Of a stretch of DNA of 60,373 nucleotides, positions 47,501 to 56,711 are shown piece after piece (position 1 is the first letter of the stretch; every line of letters starts with the position of its first letter). The stretch covers positions 1 to 60,373 of the forward strand of contig NZ_JACSPY010000017.1 in the NCBI RefSeq assembly GCF_014836885.1. The letters run 5' to 3'. The notes beneath the pieces were generated by a model. That model was not told the origin of the DNA, did not search any database, and was given only the letters and a program-made list of their open reading frames with translations. Made by a program: the position numbers and the translations under genes. This DNA is from Brevibacterium gallinarum. Its GTDB lineage: Bacteria; Actinomycetota; Actinomycetes; Actinomycetales; Brevibacteriaceae.

Positions 47501-48201
47501 TGGCGATGAAGGACCTGGAGATCCGCGGGGCCGGCAATCTGCTCGGCGGCCAGCAGTCCGGGCACATCGAAGGCGTCGGCTTCGACCTCTACGTCCGCCT
47601 CGTCGGCGAGGCGGTGGCGAACTTCCGCGGCGAAGGCGAGGAGGAGGTCGCGGAGATGCGCATCGAGCTGCCGATCGACGCGCACCTGCCGACCGACTAC
47701 GTCGAGCATGAGCGGCTGCGGCTGGAGGCCTATCGCAAGCTCGCCGCGGCCACCGATGATGCCGAGATCGCCGAGGTGCTCGCCGAGCTCACCGACCGTT
47801 ATGGTCCCTACCCCGAGGCGGTCGAGGTGCTCGCCGAGATCGCCCGTCTGCGCATCCGCGCCCGTGCCTCCGGCGTGCAGGAGATCCTGTCGGTGGGCAA
47901 CACGATCCGCTTCGCGCCAGTCGAGCTTGCCGATTCGCAGATTGTGCGTCTCAAGCGGCTGTACCCGAAGTCGCTCATCAAGCCGGCGCTGCGGGCGATC
48001 CAGGTGCCCAAGCCGCAGTCCGGGGTCGGGTTCGACAAGCAGGACCTCGTCGACCGGGAGCTCATCGACTGGGTGCACCAGTTCCTCGATGCGATCCTGC
48101 CCGCTCCCGAGGCGGAGGCCGGGTCGGCAGAGAAGGCCGGGTCAGAGGAGAAGGCCGGTGCAGGGAAGAAGGCCGGTGCAAAGGTGGAGACGAACGCATG
48201 A
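44566..48201 (+). CDS. mfd: Transcription-repair coupling factor
   Basis: Encodes 1211 aa, the usual Mfd length. It displaces stalled RNA polymerase and recruits UvrA. Domains in order: UvrB-like region with VSRRGEYAVRGGILDIFPPT near 165, polymerase-interacting region with DYVVHEQHGVGRFV near 505, translocase with Walker A GDVGYGKTEVAVRAAF and DEEQRFGV, motif VI QLRGRVGRSRERAYAY, and a C-terminal TRCF domain. The tail after about 1185 is a Lys/Ala/Glu-rich repeat (KAGSEEKAGAGKKAG). Start is GTG with TAGACT 7 nt before; 4-bp overlap with mazG. Confidence 0.96.
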   Translation: MSVTGISRLLQTNSAYSAALAALADTSAAGGSISAITGLWPSLMSEAAAAGPLLAVTATGREADHLERALADYLPVSSVAVFPSWETLPHEKLSPRSDTVGRRLSVLRRLSHPGDSPLSVVIAPIRALLQPLVTGLGDLEPVQLKVGDEVEIADLAEQLSDLAYSRVDMVSRRGEYAVRGGILDIFPPTDDQALRIEFFGDEVDEIRPFSVADQRSLPTVDDAVYTLWAPPCREVLLTADVRARARTLIPQLPQAAEMLEKIADGVAVEGMESLAPVLAGEMETFVDTLPAGTRILVTAPEKVAARAEDLVATTEEFLAAAWTSAAAGGKVPIDLSPASFRTLEETREAAAARSLPWWEIGGFARDAELAESTGETVLEVPGRQPRGYAGDVEAILTDVRALVHDSWDVLVLTEGRGPGERMVEVFSEADVPARFVDDLTEPTTSGAVTVTTAADFGGFVIDEMTLAVLTEADVLGRAAATSTRDMRRLPARRRRHQVDPLDLKPGDYVVHEQHGVGRFVEMVARTMGRGPQAHTREYLVIEYAPSKRGQPGDRLYVPSDSLDQVTRYVGGESPSVNKMGGSDWAKTKSKARKAVKEIARELIHLYSARRASSGHAFGPDTPWQRELEDAFHYMETPDQLTTIDEVKADMEKPIPMDRLICGDVGYGKTEVAVRAAFKAIQDGKQVAVLVPTTLLVQQHFDTFSERYSGFPVTVGKLSRFQTPADSEKTKNDLKDGSLDLVIGTHRLLSGEVQFKNLGLVIIDEEQRFGVEHKETLKALRTNVDVLAMSATPIPRTLEMAVTGIREMSTLATPPEDRHPVLTYVGRYEDRQVTAAIRRELLREGQVFFIHNRTQDIEKTAAHLAELVPEARIAVAHGKMSEQRLEQVIVDFWEKRYDVLVCTTIVETGIDISNANTLIVDRADRMGLSQLHQLRGRVGRSRERAYAYFLYPADMTLTETAHDRLQTVAAHTELGAGMQVAMKDLEIRGAGNLLGGQQSGHIEGVGFDLYVRLVGEAVANFRGEGEEEVAEMRIELPIDAHLPTDYVEHERLRLEAYRKLAAATDDAEIAEVLAELTDRYGPYPEAVEVLAEIARLRIRARASGVQEILSVGNTIRFAPVELADSQIVRLKRLYPKSLIKPALRAIQVPKPQSGVGFDKQDLVDRELIDWVHQFLDAILPAPEAEAGSAEKAGSEEKAGAGKKAGAKVETNA

Positions 48202-49100
48202 GCACTCCGCGCTGGCAGCGTCCGGACACCACCGGCATGACGGCGGCTGAGGCCGTCGCCTACCTGCTGGCGCGCTGCCCGTGGGGTGCCGCCCAGACCC
48301 ACACCGGGCTGCAGAAGCACCTCATCGAGGAGACCCATGAGCTCATCGGCGCGCTTGACGACTACGCCGCTGACCCGGATGAGCGCACCGCCGCCGAGGT
48401 GGAGGTCGAGCTCGGCGACGTGCTCTACCAGGTGCTCTTCCACGCGGCCATGCTCGACCGGCAGGCCGCCGGCGGGCAGGCACTCGCCTCGATGCGCGAC
48501 CACGAGGATCTGCCCGGTGAAGCCCTGACGCCAGCGGCGATCCGGCGCGTCGATGCACGGCTGACAGAGAAGATCATCCGCCGCCACCCGCACGTCTTCG
48601 ACTCGACTGCGCCAGTCGACATCGACGAAGTCGAACGCCGTTACGAAGCGATCAAGACGGCCGAACGCGCAGCCACCCGGCAGCTGGCACCCGACCCCGA
48701 TCCCGCTGGGGAGCACGCCGCTGGTCGGCAGGCCGCGGCCGCCGCCCGCGCCTCGTTCGACTCTCTGCCCGCCAGCGTCCCCGCCCTCACCCGCGCCCAG
48801 GCGGTGCTCGGCCGAATCGAACGCCTCGCACTCGACCAGCCGGACACCTCGGGCCCCGACACCACTGGCCCGGACACCTCGGGTCCGGACACCATGCCAG
48901 GCCAGGCGCCCACCGCCTCGGGAGCGGAAGCCGAACTCGGCCGGGCGCTCTTCGCGCTCGTGAGCCAGGCCCACGCGCAGGGCCTCGACGCCGAGGCCGC
49001 GCTGCGTCGGGTAACCTCCGAAGTGGAGGACGCAGCCGTCGAGCAGGCCCGCAGGCAGGCCGTGGAGGGTGGAGATGACACAGCAGATGCACGTCGCTGA
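48198..49100 (+). CDS. mazG: MazG family nucleoside triphosphate pyrophosphohydrolase
   Basis: Encodes 300 aa. The MazG domain covers the first 130 residues: CPWGAAQTHTGLQKHLIEET, then EVEVELGDVLYQVLFHA supplying the acidic metal ligands. It hydrolyses NTPs and protects against damaged nucleotides. The C-terminal half is a poorly conserved extension with a DTSGPDTTGPDTSGPDT repeat near 215. ATGA overlap with mfd. The second MazG domain of enteric MazG is not evident. Confidence 0.9.
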   Translation: MSTPRWQRPDTTGMTAAEAVAYLLARCPWGAAQTHTGLQKHLIEETHELIGALDDYAADPDERTAAEVEVELGDVLYQVLFHAAMLDRQAAGGQALASMRDHEDLPGEALTPAAIRRVDARLTEKIIRRHPHVFDSTAPVDIDEVERRYEAIKTAERAATRQLAPDPDPAGEHAAGRQAAAAARASFDSLPASVPALTRAQAVLGRIERLALDQPDTSGPDTTGPDTSGPDTMPGQAPTASGAEAELGRALFALVSQAHAQGLDAEAALRRVTSEVEDAAVEQARRQAVEGGDDTADARR

Positions 49101-49848
49101 GCGGATTCCGATCCCGGGCACGTTCAACTTCCGCGACATCGGAGGCTGGCCGACCAGCCGCGGCACTGTTGCCCGCGGGCTGCTGTACCGTTCCGACGGC
49201 CTGCACAACCTCACCGACACATCCCGGGCAGCGCTGCGGGAGCTGAACCTGCGCACCGTCATCGACCTGCGCGAAGAGCGCGAATCCCACCGCGCCCCCG
49301 ATGCCCTCGACGGGCTCGACGTCGAGCACATCTCACTGCCGGTCTTCGACAACCGCTACTATCCGCTCGACCCGAACGCCGCGCGCGTCGAACTGCCCGA
49401 TCACACCCTGCCGACGATCTACCAGACGATGATCGACGAATTCGGGCCTCGCCTTGCCGCCGGTGTCGAGACGATCGCCTCACGCGTGCGCACCCCGGTG
49501 CTCATCCACTGCTCAGCCGGCAAGGACCGCACCGGCGTGCTCTCAGCCTTCGTGCTCAGCCTGCTCGACGTCGACCGCGAGTACGTCGTGACCGACTACA
49601 CGATGACCGAACGCTACCTCGGCGCCGAATTCGTCGCAGCCCTCGGCGCGAAGTTCGCCCAGGCCGGGATCGTCGCCGACATCTCGAAGACCGCCACCCA
49701 GGCACCAGCCGGACTCATCACCGCAGTGCTCGATCGGCTCGACGACGAGTACGGGGGAGTAGCCGGCTACCTGCGCACCCACGGCATGAACCCCGAGGCG
49801 GTCGACGAGCTGCGCGCCGGTCTCGTTCGCCCCGCGCGTGTCGACTAA
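49075..49848 (+). CDS. Tyrosine-protein phosphatase, PtpB-like
   Basis: Encodes 257 aa. The P-loop is HCSAGKDRTGVLSAF with the nucleophilic cysteine and arginine, and the family start NFRDIGGWPTSRGTVARGLL is present, as in the atypical lipid/tyrosine phosphatase PtpB family. ATG 49075 is preferred over GTG 49069, as GGAGGGTGG then serves as ribosome binding site. It overlaps the end of mazG by 26 bp. No signal peptide. Substrate unknown; phosphotyrosine or phosphoinositides are possible from family knowledge. Confidence 0.88.
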   Translation: MTQQMHVAERIPIPGTFNFRDIGGWPTSRGTVARGLLYRSDGLHNLTDTSRAALRELNLRTVIDLREERESHRAPDALDGLDVEHISLPVFDNRYYPLDPNAARVELPDHTLPTIYQTMIDEFGPRLAAGVETIASRVRTPVLIHCSAGKDRTGVLSAFVLSLLDVDREYVVTDYTMTERYLGAEFVAALGAKFAQAGIVADISKTATQAPAGLITAVLDRLDDEYGGVAGYLRTHGMNPEAVDELRAGLVRPARVD

Positions 49849-51192
<1,344 letters not shown>

Positions 51193-51492
51193 CACCGGCC
51201 GGCCACCGGCCGCACTCCCAGCCGCGGCCCGCCGCGGGTGTGCGCGGCTGAGGCGACCCGCTCCCGAGGTGGGGTGCACGACAGCGTGTGCACCCCACCT
51301 CGTGCGTGGGGCGCGAGGCGTGGGTTGTGGGGCGCGAGCCGCGGGTCGTGGGGCGGCGGCGGGGGTGCGCATATGCGCATCTCGCAACTGTCCGTGCGAA
51401 CACGCCGCACCAAATGAGGGCTGTCGGCTGCAAGGCCAGGCAGACTTGATGCCACACACCTTTCTTCCCCCTGATCAGCTCATGAGGTGGCA
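51193..51492. other. Intergenic region after eno
   Basis: About 300 bp without a gene. It holds the eno terminator (51266-51301) and then a G-rich stretch (51303-51366) of imperfect GTGGGGCGCGAG repeats. The remainder leads to the FtsB/DivIC-like gene. Confidence 0.6.
51266..51301 (+). terminator. Terminator after eno
   Basis: GAGGTGGGGTGCAC at 51266-51279 pairs perfectly with its complement at 51288-51301 around an 8-nt loop. No T run follows. Confidence 0.75.
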
Positions 51493-52062
51493 ATGGCTCC
51501 GACGTCATCTGCAGCACAGCGCCGCGCCCTGGCTGCCAAGCGGAAGTCCGCTGCCTCCCGCAAGCCGAAATCCGCCAAGGCCCAGGCGCCTGCTGCCCGC
51601 ACGCGCAGGGCCCAGCCGGTCGTCGACCTCTCAGGCACCGACATCGACGCGACCGCGGCCGGGCGCCGTCTGCCGGCACGCACCATCATCCTCGGCGTCA
51701 TCGCCGCGATGCTGCTGACGATGTTCCTGCCGTCGATCTCGACCGGGATCGCCCAATACCAGCAGATCGCCGCGTTGGAGCGCGACATCGAAGTCACCGA
51801 GCAGGAGGTCGCCGACCTCAAGGAGCGCCAGGAGCAGCTCAAGGATCCCGACTACCTCGCCCAGCGCGCCCGTGAGGACTACCACTACGCCAAGGACGGG
51901 GAAGAGGTCTACATCGTCATCGACGACACCGGCGAGGAGGCCGCTGCCAAGACCGCGGCCGCCGGGGCAGGGGAGAAGCGCACTGTGCGCAAGCAGCCGT
52001 GGTACATCGAGCTGGTAGATTCTCTCAAGGCCGTCGGTTTCGCAACAGAAGAGAGCCCATGA
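51493..52062 (+). CDS. Septum formation initiator, FtsB/DivIC family
   Basis: Encodes 189 aa. An Ala/Lys-rich cytoplasmic N-terminus of about 60 residues is followed by one membrane helix (IILGVIAAMLLTMFLPSI) and a coiled coil (ALERDIEVTEQEVADLKERQ) ending in DPDYLAQRAREDYHYAKDGE, the FtsB/DivIC signature. It acts in the divisome with FtsL and FtsQ. ATG 51493 is preferred over GTG 51487 for spacing to AGG. ATGA overlap with the DUF501 gene. Confidence 0.9.
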   Translation: MAPTSSAAQRRALAAKRKSAASRKPKSAKAQAPAARTRRAQPVVDLSGTDIDATAAGRRLPARTIILGVIAAMLLTMFLPSISTGIAQYQQIAALERDIEVTEQEVADLKERQEQLKDPDYLAQRAREDYHYAKDGEEVYIVIDDTGEEAAAKTAAAGAGEKRTVRKQPWYIELVDSLKAVGFATEESP

Positions 52063-52562
52063 TCACCGAATGCACCCCAGCGGACTTCGAGACGATCCGC
52101 GCCCAGCTCGGCCGGATCCCGCGCGGCGTCGTCGGCGTCGCCGCCCGCTCGAAGACCGGTGAGCCGCTCGTCGTCGCGACCGCGCCCCGGCTGGAGGACG
52201 GCACGCCGTTCCCCACCACCTTCTACCTCACCCACCCGGACTACGTCACCGAATGCTCCCGGCTCGAAGCCGCCGGTGTGATGGCGCAGATGAGCGAACA
52301 GCTCGCCGCCGACGAGGATATGCAGGCCGCCTACCGTACAGCGCATGCCGCCTACCTGGCCGCCCGCCGGCAGATCGGCATCGACGCTGGCGTCGGCGAG
52401 GTGCCGGAGATCGACGACTTCTCCGCCGGCGGCATGCCCACCCGCATCAAGTGCCTCCACGCGCTCGTCGGCCACGCCCTGGCCGCTGGGCCCGGCGTCA
52501 ACCCGGTCGGCGATCTCGCCCTGTCGATGATGGACGGGGTGCCGCCCGTCGCCGAGGTGTGA
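52059..52562 (+). CDS. DUF501 domain-containing protein
   Basis: Encodes 167 aa. The family blocks IRAQLGRIPRGVVGVAARSK, PFPTTFYLTHPDYVTECSRL and GGMPTRIKCLHALVGHALAA, with the invariant Cys and His, are present. Function unknown. It is translationally coupled to the FtsB/DivIC gene and sits between eno and ppx, the standard actinobacterial order. Soluble, no signal peptide. Confidence 0.92.
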   Translation: MITECTPADFETIRAQLGRIPRGVVGVAARSKTGEPLVVATAPRLEDGTPFPTTFYLTHPDYVTECSRLEAAGVMAQMSEQLAADEDMQAAYRTAHAAYLAARRQIGIDAGVGEVPEIDDFSAGGMPTRIKCLHALVGHALAAGPGVNPVGDLALSMMDGVPPVAEV

Positions 52563-52595
52563 GTCACCTGAACCGGCAAGCTCCCCTGCGGCGTC

Positions 52596-52601
52596 TAAGC
52601 T
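52596..52601 (+). promoter_or_regulatory. -10 element of ppx, leaderless type
   Basis: TAAGCT is followed by 7 nt and the ATG at 52609. Confidence 0.5.
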
Positions 52602-52608
52602 GGGTGGC

Positions 52609-53598
52609 ATGACCCGAGCTGCTGCCTTCGACTGTGGAACGAACTCCATCCGCCTCCTCATTGCCGACATCACCGCACCCGCTGACGGCGGGCCGCTGCA
52701 GGTGCGCGATGTCGTACGCGAGATGCGCATCGTGCGCCTCGGCCAGGGCGTCGATGCCACCGGCCGGTTCGCCGACGAAGCCCTGGAGCGCACCTTCGCC
52801 GCCTGCGAGGAGTACGCCGAGCTGATCCGCGCGCATTCACCTGAACATGTGCGCTTCGTTGCGACGTCTGCCAGCCGGGATGCGGCCAACCGCGCGGAGT
52901 TCTTCGCCGGTGTCCGGGAGCGCCTCGGCGTCGAGGCTGAGGTCATCACCGGCATCGAAGAAGCGCAGCTGTCCTTCACCGGCGCGACTGTCGGCGTGCA
53001 GGCGGCCGCCGACCCGGCACCGGCCGGCCCGTTCCTCGTCATGGATCTCGGCGGCGGCTCCACCGAACTCGTCACCGGGGCAGTCGGGCCCGCCGGGGCT
53101 GAGCTGACCGGGGCGCACAGCATGGACATCGGGTGCGTGCGCCTGACCGAACGGCACCTGCATTCCGATCCGCCGACCGAGGCTGAGATCACCGCGACCA
53201 TCAGCGACATCGACGCCGCCTACGATGCCGCCCGCACCGATGTCGACGTCTCCGGTGTGCGCACCGTCATCGGTGTCGCCGGCACGATCACCACCGTCAC
53301 CGCCGCGCTGCTCGGACTCGAAGCCTATGAGCCCGAGGCGATCCACGCCGCCCGGCTGGAACCCGAGGAGCTGCGGGCCACCTGCCAGAATCTGCTGCAC
53401 ATGCCGCGAGCGGAGCGGGCCGCACTGTCGTTCATGCACCCCGGCCGCGTCGACGTCATCGGTTCCGGGGCGCTCATCTTCGCCACGCTCATCGCCCGCA
53501 TCACCGCCGATGCCCAGCAGCCTCCGGCGATCTTTGCAAGCGAGACCGACATTCTCGACGGCATCGCTATCGGCCTCATCCAGCGAGCCGGCACCTGA
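52609..53598 (+). CDS. ppx: Exopolyphosphatase, Ppx/GppA family
   Basis: Encodes 329 aa, the short actinobacterial form with the Ppx/GppA domain only. The first phosphate loop is FDCGTNSIRLLIADI, the second DLGGGSTELVTG; RFVATSASRDAANR and IGVAGTITTVTAALL are conserved. It degrades polyphosphate or hydrolyses pppGpp; the sequence does not separate these. Own leaderless promoter; the subtilase gene follows 11 bp downstream. Confidence 0.93.
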   Translation: MTRAAAFDCGTNSIRLLIADITAPADGGPLQVRDVVREMRIVRLGQGVDATGRFADEALERTFAACEEYAELIRAHSPEHVRFVATSASRDAANRAEFFAGVRERLGVEAEVITGIEEAQLSFTGATVGVQAAADPAPAGPFLVMDLGGGSTELVTGAVGPAGAELTGAHSMDIGCVRLTERHLHSDPPTEAEITATISDIDAAYDAARTDVDVSGVRTVIGVAGTITTVTAALLGLEAYEPEAIHAARLEPEELRATCQNLLHMPRAERAALSFMHPGRVDVIGSGALIFATLIARITADAQQPPAIFASETDILDGIAIGLIQRAGT

Positions 53599-53609
53599 AG
53601 GTAGCTGTC

Positions 53610-54971
53610 ATGACCACCGTCGACCGAGACGCCACGGGCCACCCGCGTGCCCGGGGAGTCAGGGCTGCCTGGGCTGGAGGGGCTGCCGGGCAGAAGCTCG
53701 CCGCCGGTGCCGCGGCTCTCGCGCTGGCCACCGGTGCGGCACTGGCCGAGGCGACCCTCACCTCGGGCCCGGCCAGCGCGGCCGAACCCGAGGCAGGACC
53801 CGGCCAATGGTTCATCGACGACTACGGCATCGACGAGATGTGGCAGACGACGACCGGGAAGGGCACGACGGTCGCCGTCATCGACTCCGGCGTCGAAGCC
53901 ACGCACGAGAACCTCACCGACACCGTCGTCAAGGCCAAGGACTTCTCCGAAACCGGTGCGGACGGCACCACCCCTCTCGGCGACGGGTCGATCATCCACC
54001 ACGGCACCGCCGTCGCAGGCGTGATCGCCGGCAACGGTTCCGGGCCAGGGCCGATGGGCGTGGCTCCGGACGCCGACCTCCTCTCCGCCTCGATGTGGCT
54101 GGGCAGCAACCGGCCGGAGAGCTCTCCACCATCCCGGCAGCAGGCCGCAGCCGCGCTGCGCTGGGCCGTCGACGAGGGCGCGGATGTCGTCAACATGTCC
54201 CTCGGCTGGGACGACCCGACCTGGGATCCCGACTGGGACGAGGCCTTCGCGTATGCATTCGAGCACGACGTCGTCGTCATCGCCTGTGTCGGCAACCGCT
54301 CCCAGGGTGCGCGCAAGGCCTGGGCGCCCTCGACCGTGCCCGGCGTCGTCGGGGTCGGGGGACTGGGCGCCAACGGGCAGGTGCGCGCCGAATCGACAGC
54401 CCCCGGCATTGCCGTCGATCTCATGGGACCAGCCGAGGACATCCCCGTCCCGCTGCCCGGCGGCGAATACGGCACCGGCGACGGCTGCTCCTTCGCAGCC
54501 CCGGTCGTCGCCGGAGTCGCAGCCCTCATCCGCAGCGACGACCCGGACCTGTCCGCCGATGAGGTCGTCGCCAAGCTCTACACCACAGCCACCCCTGTCG
54601 ACGGGCACACAGGCGTGACGACTCCCGGGCAACCCGACCCGGTCGTCGGCCACGGCCGCCTCGCTCCTCTCGCAGCGCTCAACGCCGAGGTGCCCGCAGA
54701 CGTCCCGCAGGCCAGGCAGCAGCTCGCCGACTGGGTGACGATGCACCGCCGGGCACCGGCGACCTCCGAGCAGGCCGAACCCGGGGACGATTCCGGCAAG
54801 GAAACCTCCCGCGAAGGCCAGGCGCAGGTCACACCGGCCACCGCCTCGGCGGCGGGCCCGGCCGTGCTCATCATCGGGGGCCTGGCAGGTGGTGGGCTCA
54901 TCGCCGCCGGGATCGCCCGGATGCGGCGCACACCGCGGTCTGATGCGGATCCGCCAGCACCCCCGGAGTGA
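53610..54971 (+). CDS. Membrane-anchored S8 (subtilisin-like) serine protease
   Basis: Encodes 453 aa. A signal-type hydrophobic segment (about 24-48) precedes the catalytic domain. The triad is D92 in AVIDSGVEATH, H131 in HHGTAVAGVIAG, and S293 in DGCSFAAPVVAGVA; the oxyanion Asn N228 is in IACVGN. A cysteine stands where most subtilases have Thr before the serine. An Ala/Gly-rich helix at about 418-440 and a basic tail end the protein, as in the mycosin-type layout. No ESX genes are near. The substrate is unknown. Confidence 0.9.
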   Translation: MTTVDRDATGHPRARGVRAAWAGGAAGQKLAAGAAALALATGAALAEATLTSGPASAAEPEAGPGQWFIDDYGIDEMWQTTTGKGTTVAVIDSGVEATHENLTDTVVKAKDFSETGADGTTPLGDGSIIHHGTAVAGVIAGNGSGPGPMGVAPDADLLSASMWLGSNRPESSPPSRQQAAAALRWAVDEGADVVNMSLGWDDPTWDPDWDEAFAYAFEHDVVVIACVGNRSQGARKAWAPSTVPGVVGVGGLGANGQVRAESTAPGIAVDLMGPAEDIPVPLPGGEYGTGDGCSFAAPVVAGVAALIRSDDPDLSADEVVAKLYTTATPVDGHTGVTTPGQPDPVVGHGRLAPLAALNAEVPADVPQARQQLADWVTMHRRAPATSEQAEPGDDSGKETSREGQAQVTPATASAAGPAVLIIGGLAGGGLIAAGIARMRRTPRSDADPPAPPE

Positions 54972-54989
54972 AAGTGAAAGTTTTCACAA
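54972..54989. promoter_or_regulatory. Rex-type operator in front of ndh
   Basis: AAGTGAAAGTTTTCACAA compared with the Rex consensus TTGTGAAnnnnTTCACAA differs only at the first two bases. It begins right after the subtilase stop and covers the -35 region of ndh, 16 bp before its -10, where a NADH-sensing repressor would act. Confidence 0.7.
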
Positions 54990-55005
54990 ACCTTGGGGCG
55001 GTCGC

Positions 55006-55011
55006 TAGTAT
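55006..55011 (+). promoter_or_regulatory. -10 element of ndh, leaderless type
   Basis: TAGTAT lies 6 nt before the ATG at 55018. Confidence 0.55.
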
Positions 55012-55017
55012 GGGGTC

Positions 55018-56391
55018 ATGGCACTGATTCGAAACAGCAAACTGCGTCCTCGTATTCTCATCGTCGGAGGCGGCTACCTCGGCCTCGTCACCGCCCAGAA
55101 TCTGCTGAAGAACCTGGGTCGCGGCGAAGCGACGGTCACTGTCGTCGACCCCAACCCCTACATGACCTATCAGCCGTTCCTGCCCGAGGTGGCAGCCGGC
55201 TCGATCGAGCCGCGTCACGCCGTCGTGCCGCTGCGCCGCAACCTCAAAGGCGCGGAGGTCGTCACCGGCTACGTCCGGTCGATCAACCACTCCGACAAGT
55301 TCGTCACCGTCGAACCCGAAGGCGATGAGCCCTTCGAGCTCGACTACGACCAGATCATCCTCGCCGCAGGCTCGGTGGCCCGCACCCTTCCGATCCCGGG
55401 TCTGGCCGAAGAGGCCATCGGGCTCAAGCGGATCGAAGAGGCCGTCGCCCTGCGCGATCACGTGCTCAACAACATCTCCGAGGCCTCCCTGCTCGAAGAC
55501 GACGAAGAGCGCCGCCGGCTGCTCACCTTCGTCTTCGTCGGCGGCGGCTTCGCCGGCATCGAGATCCTCACCGAACTCGAGGACCTCGCCCGCGCGGCCG
55601 TCGCCCAGTACGAGACGCTGACCGAAGCCGATCTGCGCTTCGTCCTCGTCGAGGCGATGGGCCGCGTCATGCCTGAGGTCGGCGAGGCACAGGCCCGCTG
55701 GGTCGTCGAGCACATGCGCGAGCGCGGCATCGACGTCTACCTCGAGACCTTCCTGCAGGACTGCACCAATAAGCACATCCAGCTGTCCAACGGCGAAGAG
55801 TTCGACTGCGACACCGTCGTGTGGAGCGCCGGCGTCAAGGCCAACCCGCTGCTCGTCGACTCCGACCTGCCGCTTGATGAGCGCGGCCGCGTGACCGTGC
55901 GCGCCGACCTGCGCGTCGAAGGCGATGAGGGTGTTGTCGAAGGCGCCTGGGCAGCAGGCGACAACGCCGCAGTGCCCGACCTCTCCGGTGGTGGCGTGGG
56001 CGGCTACTGCGTGCCTAACGCGCAGCACGCTGTGCGCCAGGCCCCGGTGCTGGCCGCCAATGTGCTCGCCGCGCTGCGCGGTGAGACCGAGTTCCGCCAG
56101 TACTTCCACAAGACCATCGGCTCGGTCGCCGGTCTGGGCCTGTACCAGGGTGTCTCGCAGATGGGCGACTTCGAAGCCCGCGGCGTGCTCGCCTGGCTCA
56201 TGCACCGCGGCTACCACGGCTACGCCATCCCGACCATCGACCGCAAGGTCCGGGTGTTCGGCAACTGGGCGCTCAACTTCGTCCTCGGCCGCGACGTCAT
56301 GCCGCTCAAGGACCTCGATGTGCCGCGCAAGTCGTTCGTCGACGCTGCACACTCGAAGCCCGCTCCCAAGAAGGAGCCGGCCAAGGCCTGA
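55018..56391 (+). CDS. ndh: NADH dehydrogenase, type II
   Basis: Encodes 457 aa of the single-subunit non-proton-pumping NADH:quinone oxidoreductase. The FAD-binding motif is IVGGGYLGLVTAQNLL, the NADH-binding motif FVFVGGGFAGIEILTELEDL, and a second FAD motif GAWAAGDNAAVPD; the C-terminal third should form the amphipathic membrane-binding part. The ATG is preceded by TAGTAT at 6 nt and by a Rex-like operator, linking expression to the NADH/NAD ratio. Monocistronic, with a strong terminator. Confidence 0.95.
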   Translation: MALIRNSKLRPRILIVGGGYLGLVTAQNLLKNLGRGEATVTVVDPNPYMTYQPFLPEVAAGSIEPRHAVVPLRRNLKGAEVVTGYVRSINHSDKFVTVEPEGDEPFELDYDQIILAAGSVARTLPIPGLAEEAIGLKRIEEAVALRDHVLNNISEASLLEDDEERRRLLTFVFVGGGFAGIEILTELEDLARAAVAQYETLTEADLRFVLVEAMGRVMPEVGEAQARWVVEHMRERGIDVYLETFLQDCTNKHIQLSNGEEFDCDTVVWSAGVKANPLLVDSDLPLDERGRVTVRADLRVEGDEGVVEGAWAAGDNAAVPDLSGGGVGGYCVPNAQHAVRQAPVLAANVLAALRGETEFRQYFHKTIGSVAGLGLYQGVSQMGDFEARGVLAWLMHRGYHGYAIPTIDRKVRVFGNWALNFVLGRDVMPLKDLDVPRKSFVDAAHSKPAPKKEPAKA

Positions 56392-56419
56392 CCATGACGC
56401 TCACCTGAGCTGACGTCAG

Positions 56420-56458
56420 CACTCGTGGGGATCCCATTGGGGTCCCCACGAGTGTTTT
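56420..56458 (+). terminator. Terminator after ndh
   Basis: CACTCGTGGGGA at 56420-56431 pairs with TCCCCACGAGTG at 56443-56454, followed by TTTT. A classical intrinsic terminator. Confidence 0.92.
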
Positions 56459-56612
56459 CGTCTGCAGCTGTCTGCACCTGTGCTCCTCCGCGTCCGAGGT
56501 GGTGGGGCTGCGGCTAGGATCGAATCGAGGGCACAGGCTCGCGGGGAAGGTGATGGCAGTGCGCAGGGGATACACGCTGGGGGCGGAGGGCGTTGGGCGG
56601 CGCTGACTCGGT

Positions 56613-56618
56613 TAGACT
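56613..56618 (+). promoter_or_regulatory. -10 element of the UAA-anticodon tRNA
   Basis: TAGACT lies 10 nt before the 5' end of the tRNA. Confidence 0.45.
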
Positions 56619-56628
56619 GTCAGCCGTC

Positions 56629-56705
56629 GCCCCTATAGCCCAATCGGCAGAGGCAGTCGACTTAAAATCGATTCAGTGTGGGTTCGAGTCCCACTGGGGG
56701 CACCA
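56629..56705 (+). tRNA. Class-I tRNA with anticodon TAA (UUA decoding)
   Basis: A complete cloverleaf with encoded CCA: acceptor GCCCCTA with TGGGGGC (one T-G pair), anticodon stem GTCGA/TCGAT, loop CTTAAAA with anticodon TAA, T arm GTGGG-TTCGAGT-CCCAC, discriminator A. The anticodon reads the leucine codon UUA, but the variable loop is only 5 nt (TCAGT), whereas bacterial tRNA-Leu has a long variable arm. An automatic tool would probably call it tRNA-Leu; its identity should be treated as open. Confidence 0.85.
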
Positions 56706-56711
56706 ATGTCC

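Noticed and set aside
48840..48900. Repeat in mazG as a separate mobile or regulatory repeat
   Set aside because: It is an in-frame low-complexity linker (DTSGPDTTGP type) inside the coding sequence.
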